This document shows, piece by piece, positions 50,683-60,256 of a stretch of 64,000 nt of DNA (the stretch's first letter is position 1; every line of letters starts with the position of its first letter). Below the pieces are notes generated by a model. The model was given only the letters and a program-made list of their open reading frames with translations, searched no databases and was not told where the DNA came from. The DNA lies in assembly GCA_020634165.1 (NCBI GenBank), contig JACKCF010000001.1, positions 2,356,001-2,420,000 of the forward strand, written 5' to 3'. A program made the translations under genes and the position numbers. The stretch comes from Anaerolineaceae bacterium. Lineage in GTDB: Bacteria; Chloroflexota; Anaerolineae; Aggregatilineales; Phototrophicaceae.

Positions 50683-51861
50683 TCACTTGCCGTCCATGCG
50701 TACAATCCGAGGTGTGAATTTAGCTACCACTGAAATCAAGTCTGATTGTGCAGCGATGATTTCGTCAATGGGCTTGTAGACGTGTGGTGCTTCGTCGGTG
50801 TCACCTCCAAAAAGGGTGACATCACGTTCTTTTAAGTAGGCACGGATCATGTTGCGTGTGATCTGTTTGCGAGCCTGACTGCGGCTCATGACGCGACCCG
50901 CTCCGTGTGATGCCGATTTGAGTGATTCTTCATTGCCGATACCCTGCACAACGTAGCCCGCATCACCCATTGAACCGGGGATAATTCCGAGCATGCCCTG
51001 CTCTGCTGGTGTGGCTCCTTTGCGATGCACAATCACCCTCTTACCCTTATGTTTTTCTTCCCAGGCAAAGTTATGGTGATTTTCAACAGTCGCCAGGATG
51101 TCCCAGCCAATTGCCTTTGCGATTCGCCGATGGATCACTTCATGGTTAGCAGCAGCAAAACGGCCAGCCAACTGCATCGCCTGCCAATATTCCTGGCCTT
51201 CTTCGCTATCCATGCTCAACCACGCCAGATGGCGAACGGATTTATCGAGATTTGGCAGCGATTCCATGGCCAGCTTTGAGTAATGGTCGGCTATCTGGTA
51301 GCCTACGCCACGCGAACCGGAGTGCGAGAGCAAAGCTATGTATTGTCCCGAAGGTACATGCAGTGGATTATTCTCATCGGCAATGTCAATTAAGCCAAAT
51401 TCGACGAAGTGATTGCCGGAGCCACTCGTTCCCAGTTGGCGCGTGGCTTTATCAAGCAGGCCCCGAAGCAAAGGCGTTTCGCGCCATGTATCTTCATCAA
51501 GCACTTCATGATCGGCGCGTTCTGAGACTGACCATTCTTTGCCTGCGCCAAAGAGGGTTTCGCGATTGAGCGCGTTCTGCAGACGAGATTGCTGACCTTT
51601 AAGCAGCTTGCCTTTGACATCATAGACCGACAGGCGCATACGGCAGGCGATATCGACGCCAACAGCATATGGAATGACAGCATTTTCAGTCGCCAATACG
51701 CCACCAATTGGCAACCCATAGCCAACATGGGCATCGGGCATCAACGCGCCCGCGACAGCAACTGGCAAGCGCGCTGCCGATTCAAGTTGATCTACAGAGG
51801 CGTCATCAATGTACTCCCGCCCCCAGATATGATACTCAACGGGTTGATCTCTTAATTCCAT
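50683..51861 (-). CDS. rtcB: RNA-splicing ligase RtcB
   Basis: Manganese- and GTP-dependent ligase that joins RNA 2',3'-cyclic phosphate or 3'-phosphate ends to 5'-OH. The 392 residues have MPDAHVGYGLPIGGV, GVDIACRM (the Asp and Cys metal ligands are kept), SGSGNHFVEFG, HSGSRGVG, ENHHNFAWEE, GSMGDAGYVVQG and the guanylylated His region SASHGAGRVMSRSQA. It is somewhat shorter than the ~480-residue archaeal enzymes. No rtcA or archease lies alongside. AGGATTCTT precedes the ATG. Confidence 0.93.
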   Translation of the reverse strand: MELRDQPVEYHIWGREYIDDASVDQLESAARLPVAVAGALMPDAHVGYGLPIGGVLATENAVIPYAVGVDIACRMRLSVYDVKGKLLKGQQSRLQNALNRETLFGAGKEWSVSERADHEVLDEDTWRETPLLRGLLDKATRQLGTSGSGNHFVEFGLIDIADENNPLHVPSGQYIALLSHSGSRGVGYQIADHYSKLAMESLPNLDKSVRHLAWLSMDSEEGQEYWQAMQLAGRFAAANHEVIHRRIAKAIGWDILATVENHHNFAWEEKHKGKRVIVHRKGATPAEQGMLGIIPGSMGDAGYVVQGIGNEESLKSASHGAGRVMSRSQARKQITRNMIRAYLKERDVTLFGGDTDEAPHVYKPIDEIIAAQSDLISVVAKFTPRIVRMDGK

Positions 51862-51931
51862 AAGAATCCTGATCCATTTCCTGTGTTTGTAACCGTAACC
51901 ATCATGAAATCGCTAGCGCTAGATGGGACCG

Positions 51932-51959
51932 TTGCAGGTCAACATAAGTGTGCTACAAT
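51932..51959 (+). promoter_or_regulatory. Promoter of the cyclic-nucleotide-domain gene
   Basis: TTGCAG (51932-51937), a 16-base spacer, and an extended -10 TGCTACAAT (51951-51959), 36 bases before the ATG. Confidence 0.52.
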
Positions 51960-51995
51960 TCTGGTATCTAACCTCAGCTATCTTAGGAGAAATCG

Positions 51996-52481
51996 ATGTC
52001 TGTTGCCAAGATTCTAGCTCAAGCAGACATCTTCGATGACCTGAGCACCACTCAGTTGGAGCTGATTGCATCGATATGTAGCGAAAACTACTACCAGACG
52101 AGCGATACGATCTTCGAAGAAAACACAAGTGGCGGTGAGATGTATATCATCGCTGACGGCGAAGTCGCTATTCAGGTCGATCCGGCGATTATCGGTTCTG
52201 ACAGCAGCGGCCCCCATACGATTGCCACGCTGCGTCGGGGTCAGTCCTTCGGTGAGGTCGCGCTGGTCGATCAGGGTTTGCGCTCTGCTGGTGCGCGCTG
52301 TACAAAGCCCAATACTCACCTGATTATCATTCCGCGTGATAAGCTGATGATGTTGTGCGATATGTACCCCCAGTTGGGCTACAAACTGATGCGCAACCTG
52401 GCTGCTGACCTGGCGATGAAAATCCGCCATACCGATTTACAGGTTCGGGAACAGCTCACCTGGTCGCAGCGCGACGAGTAA
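51996..52481 (+). CDS. Stand-alone cyclic-nucleotide-binding domain protein
   Basis: The 161-residue protein is one CRP-type cNMP-binding domain: YYQTSDTIFEENTSGGEMYI, the beta-barrel strands, and the phosphate-binding-cassette region SFGEVALVDQGLRSAGARC. A C-terminal helix follows, but there is no DNA-binding helix-turn-helix and no membrane segment. A role as a cyclic-nucleotide sensor acting through a partner is inferred. AGGAG precedes the ATG, and a terminator follows. Confidence 0.85.
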   Translation: MSVAKILAQADIFDDLSTTQLELIASICSENYYQTSDTIFEENTSGGEMYIIADGEVAIQVDPAIIGSDSSGPHTIATLRRGQSFGEVALVDQGLRSAGARCTKPNTHLIIIPRDKLMMLCDMYPQLGYKLMRNLAADLAMKIRHTDLQVREQLTWSQRDE

Positions 52482-52516
52482 TCCCTGCTGAACGAAATTC
52501 ACCACTAGAACATGAC

Positions 52517-52543
52517 AAAAGAGCCAATCCGGCTCTTTTTTGT
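52517..52543 (+). terminator. Rho-independent terminator
   Basis: AAAAGAGCC (52517-52525) pairs with GGCTCTTTT (52531-52539) around AATCC, then TTTG. Confidence 0.88.
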
Positions 52544-52681
52544 TGCTACAGCAGTGGCAGATTCATATACTGAGAATAGCTGAAAGAACCAACAGAATGT
52601 GTTGTTCGTCAGCCAGGTGCAACACAAAATCGTCCCAATACGTATAGTTACTGTGATATGGTTTTATGTTAGGGGGACATC

Positions 52682-52882
52682 ATGAAAAACAAGGAAAAAG
52701 AGCTTAAGAACGAGGCAGTCGTCGAGGAAACAGTAGACGAGCCGAATAAAAAGCGCAACATCAAGGTGATTTTTACACCCGTATCCATCGCGTTCTATTT
52801 TGGCCTGGGGTACTTCATTTATCGGCGTATCCGCAATAAGTTCGGCAAGAATGAGCCGGAACCAATTTTGACAACTGCGTAA
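52682..52882 (+). CDS. Small single-pass membrane protein, unknown function
   Basis: The 66-residue protein has a charged N-terminus (KNKEKELKNEAVVEETVDEP), one membrane helix (FTPVSIAFYFGLGYFIY) with a positively charged patch on the other side (RRIRNKFGK) and a short tail. The strong ribosome-binding site AGGGGG eight bases before the ATG, and the hairpin right after the stop, support it as a real gene. No family is recognised. Confidence 0.65.
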   Translation: MKNKEKELKNEAVVEETVDEPNKKRNIKVIFTPVSIAFYFGLGYFIYRRIRNKFGKNEPEPILTTA

Positions 52883-52885
52883 TTC

Positions 52886-52917
52886 AAAAACGAGTGGCCA
52901 CATGGTCACTCGTTTTT
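52886..52917. terminator. Bidirectional terminator between the small membrane protein and tyrS
   Basis: AAAAACGAGTG (52886-52896) pairs with CACTCGTTTTT (52907-52917), with further pairing inside. A-rich and T-rich flanks allow function on both strands. Confidence 0.85.
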
Positions 52918-52939
52918 ATTTTGCCGCGCTATAAAACGA

Positions 52940-54178
52940 CTACTCGCTTACCAGGCGCAGGAATTTGCGTTTGCCGACCTGTACAACAACGGGCAAGGCA
53001 TCCGGCGATATGGATGACTGCGCATCTTCCAGCTTGTCACCATTCAAGCGGATACCACCGTTTTGTACAAGCTGCTTAAATTCCTTGCCGCTGCTGACCA
53101 TATTGGCATCACGCAAAATATCAAGTACGCGCGTTTCGTCGGTCAATTTCTGCTCTGGAATATCCTCTGGGATACCATCGCCCTTGCTACGGAAAACCTC
53201 GTCCCAACGCTTCTGCGCAGCCTCTGCCCCTTCTTCACCATGGAAGATGGTGACAATTTGACGAGCGAGGTTCATCTTAGCGTCATTAGGGTGCAAGCTG
53301 CCATCTGCCAGAGCATTTTCCAATTCGGCAAGCTGGTTAGGCTGCCAACCCAATAGCAGCTTGTGATAAATGGGCATGGCAGAATCGGGAATGCTCATAA
53401 TTTTGCCGAACATATCCCAGGGTTCTCCCATTACGGGAATATGATTGCCAGCGCTCTTGCTCATCTTCTCGACGCCATCAGTGCCGGGTAAAATTTCACC
53501 CATGATGATGGAGACTTGCGGCTTCTGGCCCATCGCAGACTGTAATTTACGACCGGCAACGACAATGTTAAAAAGCTGATCCTGGCCGCCTACCTGGACA
53601 TCGGTATTGAGAGCTACGGCATCATAAGCCTGCATCAGTGCGTAGAAGAATTCATGCAAGTAAATCGGCGTTCCGGCCTCGTAGCGCTTGCTAAAGTTAT
53701 CACGTGCCAGGAATTGCTGAACGGTGAAGTTGCTGGCCATATGGATGACGTCGCCGAAGTCGAGCTGGCCGAGCCATTCGTGGTTGCGGCGGATGGTCGT
53801 CTTCTCAGGGTCAAGAATCTTAAATGCCTGCTCGGCATAAGTCTGGGCGTTTTCTTCGACCTGTTCGGGCGTTAACTGTGCGCGGGCTTCGCCTTTGTCG
53901 GATGGGTCGCCAATTAGGCTAGTGAATGTGCCGACCAGGAAAGTGACATCGTGGCCAAAGTCCTGGAACTGACGCAGCTTGCGCATAGAAATGGTATGTC
54001 CAAGATGCAGGTCCGGTTTCGTCGGATCATAGCCAGCATAGACACGTAAGGGGCGGCCTTCTTTTTCTGCTTCGATCAGGCGCTCGCGCAGTTCAGCGCG
54101 CATATTTTCCTTGGTCTTTGGATCGCCGTACTCGGCGCCAAACATCAATACTTCCACTTGTTCGTCGATTGTTGTCAT
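52940..54178 (-). CDS. tyrS: Tyrosine--tRNA ligase
   Basis: Class I synthetase for tRNA-Tyr. The 412 residues contain the HIGH-type motif LHLGHTIS, VGGQDQLFNIVVAGR, the KMSKS motif EKMSKSAGN, and a C-terminal S4 RNA-binding domain (SSGKEFKQLVQNGGIRLNGD). The HLGH-KMSKS spacing and length fit the TyrZ type. GGAAG lies upstream of the ATG. It diverges from alaS. No T-box leader is seen in the gap. Confidence 0.96.
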   Translation of the reverse strand: MTTIDEQVEVLMFGAEYGDPKTKENMRAELRERLIEAEKEGRPLRVYAGYDPTKPDLHLGHTISMRKLRQFQDFGHDVTFLVGTFTSLIGDPSDKGEARAQLTPEQVEENAQTYAEQAFKILDPEKTTIRRNHEWLGQLDFGDVIHMASNFTVQQFLARDNFSKRYEAGTPIYLHEFFYALMQAYDAVALNTDVQVGGQDQLFNIVVAGRKLQSAMGQKPQVSIIMGEILPGTDGVEKMSKSAGNHIPVMGEPWDMFGKIMSIPDSAMPIYHKLLLGWQPNQLAELENALADGSLHPNDAKMNLARQIVTIFHGEEGAEAAQKRWDEVFRSKGDGIPEDIPEQKLTDETRVLDILRDANMVSSGKEFKQLVQNGGIRLNGDKLEDAQSSISPDALPVVVQVGKRKFLRLVSE

Positions 54179-54252
54179 CGCATTCTTCCTGAATTTCTCT
54201 CAGGCGTTCCCATGAATAAAACGTTCAACAGTATAACACAGGCAATGGCCCC

Positions 54253-54301
54253 TTGTTCAGGGCAGGCAATCGCTTTTATAATCAGAAACATCCTGTATAA
54301 T
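54253..54301 (+). promoter_or_regulatory. Tandem promoters upstream of alaS
   Basis: TTGTTC (54253-54258) with an 18-base spacer to TATAAT (54277-54282), and a second TATAAT at 54296-54301. Both lie in the tyrS-alaS divergent gap. Confidence 0.5.
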
Positions 54302-54372
54302 GAGAACGTTGGTCACCTTCCTGACCCTTTGAAACCCTTTATTGTCACACCTTTTGAGCAAGGACAGGTAAC

Positions 54373-57063
54373 ATGCATCGTATGACAAGTGCGCAGGTAC
54401 GCCAGGCTTACCTCGATTTCTTCGAGGCTAAGGGCCACCGTGTCGTACCGTCCTCATCCCTCGTGCCACATAACGACCCCACTATACTCTTCGCCAATGC
54501 TGGTATGAACCAGTTCAAGGATGTTTTCCTGGGCAAAGAGAAGCGGGATTACACACGAGCTACGAGCGCGCAAAAAGTGATGCGTGTCAGCGGTAAACAT
54601 AATGACCTTGAAGAAGTTGGGCCCTCCAAGCGGCATCATACCTTCTTTGAGATGATGGGTAACTTCAGCTTTGGCGATTACTTCAAAGTTGATGCGATTA
54701 AGTACGCCTGGGAACTCATCACCGAGGTATATGGTTTACCGCCGGACCGTCTTGGCGTGACAATCTACGAAAAAGATGATGAGTCCTTCCAGATTTGGGC
54801 GGATGAAATTGGCGTTGATCCCAAGCGCATTGGGCGGTTGGGACCAAAAGACAACTTCTGGCAGATGGCAGAAACAGGCCCATGTGGCCCGAATACGGAG
54901 ATTCACTTCGACCGTTACCCTGAACGTGGCATCGACAGTATCATTGCTTCGTTTGAAGCAGATGATGGTCGCTTTCTAGAGTTCTGGAATCTGGTATTTA
55001 TGCAGTTCAACCGGACGCAGCCGGACCCGCTGCATACAGGAGAGTTTGATGAGCTGCTGCCCGCGCCAGGTGTCGATACAGGCCTGGGTCTGGAGCGTAT
55101 GGTTACGATCCTACAGGGTTGTGATGCCAATTACGAAACCGACCTGTTCATGCCGATGATCGAAACTACACAGCGCCTGGCTGGCAAAACGGATGCCGAG
55201 CGCGATGAAAATATTATCCCCTACCGCGTGATCGCTGACCATGCCCGCGCGGCAACATTCATGATTGGTGATGGCGTTCTGCCAGGTGCTAAAGGCCGCG
55301 ATTCGATCTGCCGATTGGTCATCCGGCGTGCAGCTCGTTTTGGTCAGAAGCTGGGTTTGCATGAACCATTCCTGGCGGATGTCGCACAGGCAACGATCGA
55401 TGTGATGGGCCATCATTACACCGAATTGCTCGACCGCCGTGACATCATTCTGGAAACAATCACACTGGAAGAGAAGCGCTTCTTACGTACGATGGAGCGC
55501 GGCATTGGTGAGCTTGAAGCCATGCTGAATGAGCTTCCAGAAGGCAGTCAATTGGGTGGTGACGATGCCTTCTATCTGAAGGCGACCCTGGGTTTGCCGA
55601 TCCAGGTGACGCAGGACATCGCCAATGAAATGGGCTATTCGGTCGATATGGCAGGCTTTAAGCAGGCGGAGGAAGAACATTCGCTGGTCAGTGGTGGCGG
55701 TCAGGCGATGGGCGTCATTGAATCCGGCGAATTGTATGCCAATGCACTGACTGAGCTTGTAGAAACAGGCAAACTCGGGCAAAAGGGCGTTGACTATCAG
55801 CCTTATGACCCGTCAGCAAAGCAAGCCGAGGTGGTCGCTGTCCTGCAAGATGGCCAGCCCATCGAGAAGGCAATTGTTGGCGATAAGGTCGAAATTGTGC
55901 TGAACACGACGCCATTCTACGTTGAATCCGGTGGTCAAGTGAGCGATAAGGGGTCACTACAGGCAGATACCTGGGCAATTGAAGTTGAAGGTATGAAGCA
56001 GCCAGTGAAGGGCCTCATCGTACACATCGGTGAAGTTGTCGAGGGCAGTCCGAAAGTAGGTGATGCGGTTACAGCAGTTGTTGACTTCGACCGTCGCGAG
56101 GACATCACACGAAACCATACGGGTACGCATCTGCTGCATGCGGCCCTACGCAACCATCTGGGCAAGCATGTCGAGCAACGGGGTTCACTGGTTGCGCCAG
56201 ATCGCCTGCGCTTTGACTTTTCGCACAATGACAAGCTAACGCCAGAAGAAATGCTGGCAATCGAACAGGAAGTCAACGACATAATCCTGGCGAACTACCC
56301 TGTCAGGACGGAGCGCAAGTCACTGGAACAGGCGCGTTCCGAAGGTGCAATGGCTCTGTTCGGTGAGAAGTACGATGATGTCGTGCGTACGGTCATCATC
56401 GACAATGGCGACAAGCGCTACAGCTATGAACTCTGTGGTGGCGCCCATGTCGGCGAAACGGCTGAGATCGGCAGCCTGATCCTCACAAGTGAAGGCAGCG
56501 TCAGTGCAGGTGTGCGGCGTATTGAAGCGGTCACGGGTCGGGCGGCTGCCGAACTGACACGCAGCAAGATGCTTCAGCTAGAGCATATTGCAGTAGCGCT
56601 TAACACAACGCCTGATAACACGCTCTCACGCATTGAAGCACTGCAAGAGGAATTGAGCACAGCTCGTAAGCAGGTCAATCAATTGCAGCGCAGGCTTGCT
56701 AAGTACGACTTTGATGAGATGCTGGCCAAAGTCGAGACTATCGGCGGGAAATCCGTGCTCATCGGTCAGTTGGATGGCGTTCCGGTAGAAACCATGCGCG
56801 AAATGGCTGACTGGTTCCGCAACAAGAATCCTGAAAATGGGGTGCTCGTACTCGGCAGCAATATTGATAATCGTCCGATGCTGCTCGTTATGGTGACTGA
56901 CGATCTGGTCAAACAGGGCATCAAAGCGGGTGACCTCATCAAACCAATTGCCGCAGAAGTTGGTGGCGGTGGCGGCGGTCGCCCAAATATGGCGCAGGCT
57001 GGCGGTAAAGATACCAGTCGACTGCCACAGGCACTGCAAAAAGCGCGCGAATTATTGGCGTAG
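54373..57063 (+). CDS. alaS: Alanine--tRNA ligase
   Basis: Class II synthetase with editing. The 896 residues include AYLDFFEAKGHRVVPSSSLV, DPTILFANAGMNQFK, GDYFK, the editing-domain histidines in NHTGTHLLHAALRNHLG, the partner Cys block YELCGGAHV, and the C-terminal DHHA1 domain with AEVGGGGGGRPNMAQAGG. Length is normal. ATG 54373 is used; ATG 54382 is three codons later. It leads a plus-strand run alaS-BaseplateJ-like-ruvX-mltG; spacing to the next gene is 18 bases. Confidence 0.97.
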   Translation: MHRMTSAQVRQAYLDFFEAKGHRVVPSSSLVPHNDPTILFANAGMNQFKDVFLGKEKRDYTRATSAQKVMRVSGKHNDLEEVGPSKRHHTFFEMMGNFSFGDYFKVDAIKYAWELITEVYGLPPDRLGVTIYEKDDESFQIWADEIGVDPKRIGRLGPKDNFWQMAETGPCGPNTEIHFDRYPERGIDSIIASFEADDGRFLEFWNLVFMQFNRTQPDPLHTGEFDELLPAPGVDTGLGLERMVTILQGCDANYETDLFMPMIETTQRLAGKTDAERDENIIPYRVIADHARAATFMIGDGVLPGAKGRDSICRLVIRRAARFGQKLGLHEPFLADVAQATIDVMGHHYTELLDRRDIILETITLEEKRFLRTMERGIGELEAMLNELPEGSQLGGDDAFYLKATLGLPIQVTQDIANEMGYSVDMAGFKQAEEEHSLVSGGGQAMGVIESGELYANALTELVETGKLGQKGVDYQPYDPSAKQAEVVAVLQDGQPIEKAIVGDKVEIVLNTTPFYVESGGQVSDKGSLQADTWAIEVEGMKQPVKGLIVHIGEVVEGSPKVGDAVTAVVDFDRREDITRNHTGTHLLHAALRNHLGKHVEQRGSLVAPDRLRFDFSHNDKLTPEEMLAIEQEVNDIILANYPVRTERKSLEQARSEGAMALFGEKYDDVVRTVIIDNGDKRYSYELCGGAHVGETAEIGSLILTSEGSVSAGVRRIEAVTGRAAAELTRSKMLQLEHIAVALNTTPDNTLSRIEALQEELSTARKQVNQLQRRLAKYDFDEMLAKVETIGGKSVLIGQLDGVPVETMREMADWFRNKNPENGVLVLGSNIDNRPMLLVMVTDDLVKQGIKAGDLIKPIAAEVGGGGGGRPNMAQAGGKDTSRLPQALQKARELLA

Positions 57064-57081
57064 ATTGTCGTCCAGGGCCTA

Positions 57082-58656
57082 ATGAGCACGCCAACCGACC
57101 GTCAGATTCAGTATATCCAGCTTGAGCGGAACGACGATGTTCCGCTCGTGCGGGATCGCATGTCGTTTTTGCGCGGCAAACGGGCGCTGATTATCTGGCC
57201 AGAGCGTGGTACTGCCCTCACGCGGAAACTGGACCTGGTGATGATTCAGCGTGAGGCACGCCGCCGCGCTGTGCAGATTGCGTTTGTCACGCATGATTCC
57301 GAGGTCATCAAGAATGCCGATGAACTGGGCATCAGCACGTTCGAGACGATCCAGGCGGCAGAGCGCGGTCGCTGGAAGCGCGGTTGGGGTAAAGTCGCAG
57401 CCAAACGCTATCAAAAACCAAGCGATGAACCGGAACCGGAACAACTAAAACCAGTCGCCAGCCGAGTTACCAACAGGCGCCAACGTTCGCGACTGCGGTT
57501 TTTCCTTGAACGCGCTATCGTGCTTGCTGTTTTGCTAGCCGTGCTAGGTGGCGCAGCCTACATAGTGATTCCTTCGGCAGATGTTACCATTTATCTGGAT
57601 ACACAGGACATCGATATTTCCGTGTCTGTGACCGCCAACACCAGTACGCTGGAAGTGGATGTAGAGAACCGCGTGATCCCAGCGACGCTCCTGCCTGCGA
57701 CTGCGCAAACAACGGTCAGCATCCCAACGACGGGTACTGAGGACTTGGGTGCGTCACGCGCTATTGGCGTCGTTACCTTTACGAATAACACCAACAGCAC
57801 AATCGACATTCCAGAAGGCACTATCGTCCGGGCGACCAACACGAGCGCGCCTGTCGATTTCGCCACAACGAATGATGCGACCTTACCCGGTGGCAGCGGC
57901 CAAACAGTAGACGTCAGCATCACCGCCACTCAGGATTCCGCGGGACCTGTGGGGAATGTTCCGGCAGGTGTCATCAACACCATCGTCGGGCCGCTTGATG
58001 GGCAGGTGACCGTACGCAACATACGCGCCACTATCAATGGCGATAGTCAGTCGCTACGAACTGTTACAGCAGCAGATCGCGATGCCCTACTTGCGCAAGC
58101 ACGGGCGCAGCTCCAGAACAATGCTTACAGTGAGATGCGCCGGACACTGGCACCCAATCAGGAGATTATCATTAGCACGATTCGTATCGCGCCGGATGGT
58201 GAACGCAGCGACTGGACTAAGTTCAGTCATAATGTGGGCGACGTCACCGATACGCTAACGCTCCAGATGCAAGCGGTTGTGCAGGCAGTTGCTGTCGATA
58301 CTTTACTGGCCCGCCAAATTGTTTTTGCGGCGCTTTCTGCTGAAAAAGAACGTGGGCTTGTTTTTGACACTGATACGATTGTCTACAATGAACCTGGTGA
58401 CTATTCGGTCAATGCCGAGGGACAAATTGTTTTTGAGATGGGCGGGCATGCTATCGCCATCGGGCAGTTCGGCCAGGGACAGTTACAACAGCAGATCGCT
58501 AACTTGCCTATCAACGATGCTATCGCGATTATTTCGTCTTACCCTGGCGTTAATAGTACACGCGAACCACTCATCGCAGTTGCACCCGAATGGTACAAAG
58601 ACCGTATGCCAATTGTACCCATACGCATCAATATTCATGCTGAGGCCCCCCAGTGA
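57082..58656 (+). CDS. Membrane protein with BaseplateJ/gp47-like domain
   Basis: The 524 residues divide into a cytoplasmic N-terminal part (about 1-145; ALIIWPERGTALTRKLDLVM, a Rossmann-like start rich in Arg), one membrane helix near 150-172 (IVLAVLLAVLGGAAYIVIP), and a long extracytoplasmic beta-rich region. Within it, ASRAIGVVTFTNNTNSTIDI and IPEGTIVRATNT match the repeated beta motif of BaseplateJ-like proteins. The rest is likely an envelope assembly or adhesion module. No phage genes are near, so a prophage origin is not supported. It overlaps ruvX by four bases (GTGA). Confidence 0.62.
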   Translation: MSTPTDRQIQYIQLERNDDVPLVRDRMSFLRGKRALIIWPERGTALTRKLDLVMIQREARRRAVQIAFVTHDSEVIKNADELGISTFETIQAAERGRWKRGWGKVAAKRYQKPSDEPEPEQLKPVASRVTNRRQRSRLRFFLERAIVLAVLLAVLGGAAYIVIPSADVTIYLDTQDIDISVSVTANTSTLEVDVENRVIPATLLPATAQTTVSIPTTGTEDLGASRAIGVVTFTNNTNSTIDIPEGTIVRATNTSAPVDFATTNDATLPGGSGQTVDVSITATQDSAGPVGNVPAGVINTIVGPLDGQVTVRNIRATINGDSQSLRTVTAADRDALLAQARAQLQNNAYSEMRRTLAPNQEIIISTIRIAPDGERSDWTKFSHNVGDVTDTLTLQMQAVVQAVAVDTLLARQIVFAALSAEKERGLVFDTDTIVYNEPGDYSVNAEGQIVFEMGGHAIAIGQFGQGQLQQQIANLPINDAIAIISSYPGVNSTREPLIAVAPEWYKDRMPIVPIRINIHAEAPQ

Positions 58657-59093
58657 TTGGACGGCTCATCGGTATTGATCACGGTCTCAGTCGTATAGGT
58701 ATCGCCGTAAGTGATGCCAGTGGCATCGTCGCCAGAGAACTCACCATCATTCAGCGAGCCAGCAAAGCTGAGGACTTCCATAAAATTAACGAGATTGCAA
58801 AAGTAGAAAATGCGGTCGCATTTGTAGTGGGCATTCCGCATACTGTGGAAGCACCTGAAGGCTCGTTTACACAGGCGGACAAAGTACGTAACTGGATCAG
58901 GTACTTTGCAGAGGCAACAGATTTACCCATCGTTGAGTGGGATGAGCAGCTTTCCAGTGATGATGCCCGTGAAATTGCGCGCCTGCAAAAGCGCCCGGTT
59001 GAAGCACACATTGATGATCTGGCCGCGCGGGTAATCCTCCAAAGTTACCTGGATGCCCTGAATGACGGTTTGGCTCCGCCCCCTATACGGTGA
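58653..59093 (+). CDS. ruvX: Putative pre-16S rRNA nuclease/Holliday junction resolvase RuvX (YqgF)
   Basis: RNase H-like protein of 146 residues. The catalytic-fold N-terminus is GIDHGLSRIGIAVSD; conserved FVVGIPHTVE and PIVEWDEQLSSDDA follow, with the acidic residue in HIDDLAARVILQSYLD near the end. In E. coli, YqgF matures 16S rRNA 5' ends; the resolvase role is debated. It starts with GTG within the upstream stop codon, so the two genes are translationally coupled, and precedes mltG, as in many bacteria. Confidence 0.93.
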   Translation: MIGRLIGIDHGLSRIGIAVSDASGIVARELTIIQRASKAEDFHKINEIAKVENAVAFVVGIPHTVEAPEGSFTQADKVRNWIRYFAEATDLPIVEWDEQLSSDDAREIARLQKRPVEAHIDDLAARVILQSYLDALNDGLAPPPIR

Positions 59094-59152
59094 TGGCCCT
59101 CGCTAAAATCAACATGTATACTGGCCATATCAACTTCGCAGAAGAGTGACTC

Positions 59153-60256
59153 GTGTCAAAAGCCATTCGCATCCTTGTACTGCTATTCATCCTCTTTTTG
59201 ATCGCTGGCGGCCTGTTAGCCGTTGGCATTTTCGTCCTTTCCGATGGCAATCCGGTTCGATGGGTGCAGACGGAATTGATTCGGTTGTCACTTTCAGGAC
59301 GGCAGGAAGACCTCGCGCGTTCGGTTGGAAGTGATACCACTGATTTACGATTTACAATTGATGTTGGCGATGCGCCACGAACAGTCGCAGAGAATCTGTA
59401 CGCACAAAATCTCATTCTGGATAAAGACCTGTTTGTTGACTTTCTGCGGCTTGAGGGATTGGATACGCAGATTGAAGCTGGCACCTATTTTCTGAATCAA
59501 GCCCAAACCATCCCACAGATTGCCCATATCATCATCGATTCCAGGAATAGCAGCATTACTTTCCGTGTTGGCGAGGGAACTCGCATCGAAGAAGTGGCAG
59601 AAGCTATCGATGCAAATGGGCTATTTGGCTTTAGCGGGCAGTCATTCCTGGAAGTCACCCGAATTGGATTTGCCGAACTGCCTGAGTATGCGGCGATTTT
59701 TGGGGCACCGAGTGACGCTTCGCTGGAAGGCTATCTATTGCCAGATACCTATGTGCTGCCGCCATCAATCACAGCGATAGAGCTACGCGATGTGCTGCTG
59801 GAGGCCTTCGTAGCGACGATACAAGGGCAGCTAATCAACGATATTCAGGCGCAGGGATGGAGCGTTCACGATATTGTCAAGTTAGCGTCGATTGTGGAGC
59901 GTGAGGCCGTGTGGGATGAAGAAAACCCGACCATTGCCAGCGTCTATCGCAATCGGCTGGATATCGGCATGACGCTCGATGCAGACCCAACCGTGCAATA
60001 TGGTCTGCAAGGAACAAGAGGCTCGTGGTGGCCCCAAATTACGCAGGCCGACTATCGCAATGTGCAGTCCCCATACAACCTGTATCTGAACCTGGGACTC
60101 CCACCTGGACCGATTGCGAATCCTGGACGTGCGGCTATCGAGGGTGCCGTGTATCCCGATGAAACAGATTACTACTACTTCCAGGCGCGGTGCGATGGGT
60201 CCGGCTATCACAATTTCTCGCAGACGTATGAACAACATTTACAGAATTCTTGCTAG
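59153..60256 (+). CDS. mltG: Endolytic murein transglycosylase MltG
   Basis: Cleaves nascent peptidoglycan strands and sets glycan length. The 367 residues have an N-terminal membrane helix (ILVLLFILFLIAGGLLAVGI), a LysM-like segment and the YceG/MltG domain with the catalytic Glu in LASIVEREA, VYRNRL, LDADPTVQYG and SPYNLYLNLGLPPGPIANPG. GTG 59153 starts the helix with GAAGAG upstream. The lipoprotein gene begins within its last 29 bases. Confidence 0.95.
   Translation: MSKAIRILVLLFILFLIAGGLLAVGIFVLSDGNPVRWVQTELIRLSLSGRQEDLARSVGSDTTDLRFTIDVGDAPRTVAENLYAQNLILDKDLFVDFLRLEGLDTQIEAGTYFLNQAQTIPQIAHIIIDSRNSSITFRVGEGTRIEEVAEAIDANGLFGFSGQSFLEVTRIGFAELPEYAAIFGAPSDASLEGYLLPDTYVLPPSITAIELRDVLLEAFVATIQGQLINDIQAQGWSVHDIVKLASIVEREAVWDEENPTIASVYRNRLDIGMTLDADPTVQYGLQGTRGSWWPQITQADYRNVQSPYNLYLNLGLPPGPIANPGRAAIEGAVYPDETDYYYFQARCDGSGYHNFSQTYEQHLQNSC

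Noticed and set aside
54179..54372. T-box riboswitch upstream of tyrS or alaS
   Set aside because: No TGGNACC antiterminator core or specifier stem is visible on either strand, and no terminator lies in the gap.
57082..58656. Prophage remnant suggested by the BaseplateJ-like domain
   Set aside because: The protein has a membrane helix, a cytoplasmic domain and housekeeping neighbours; no integrase, capsid, tail or att-like repeat is present.
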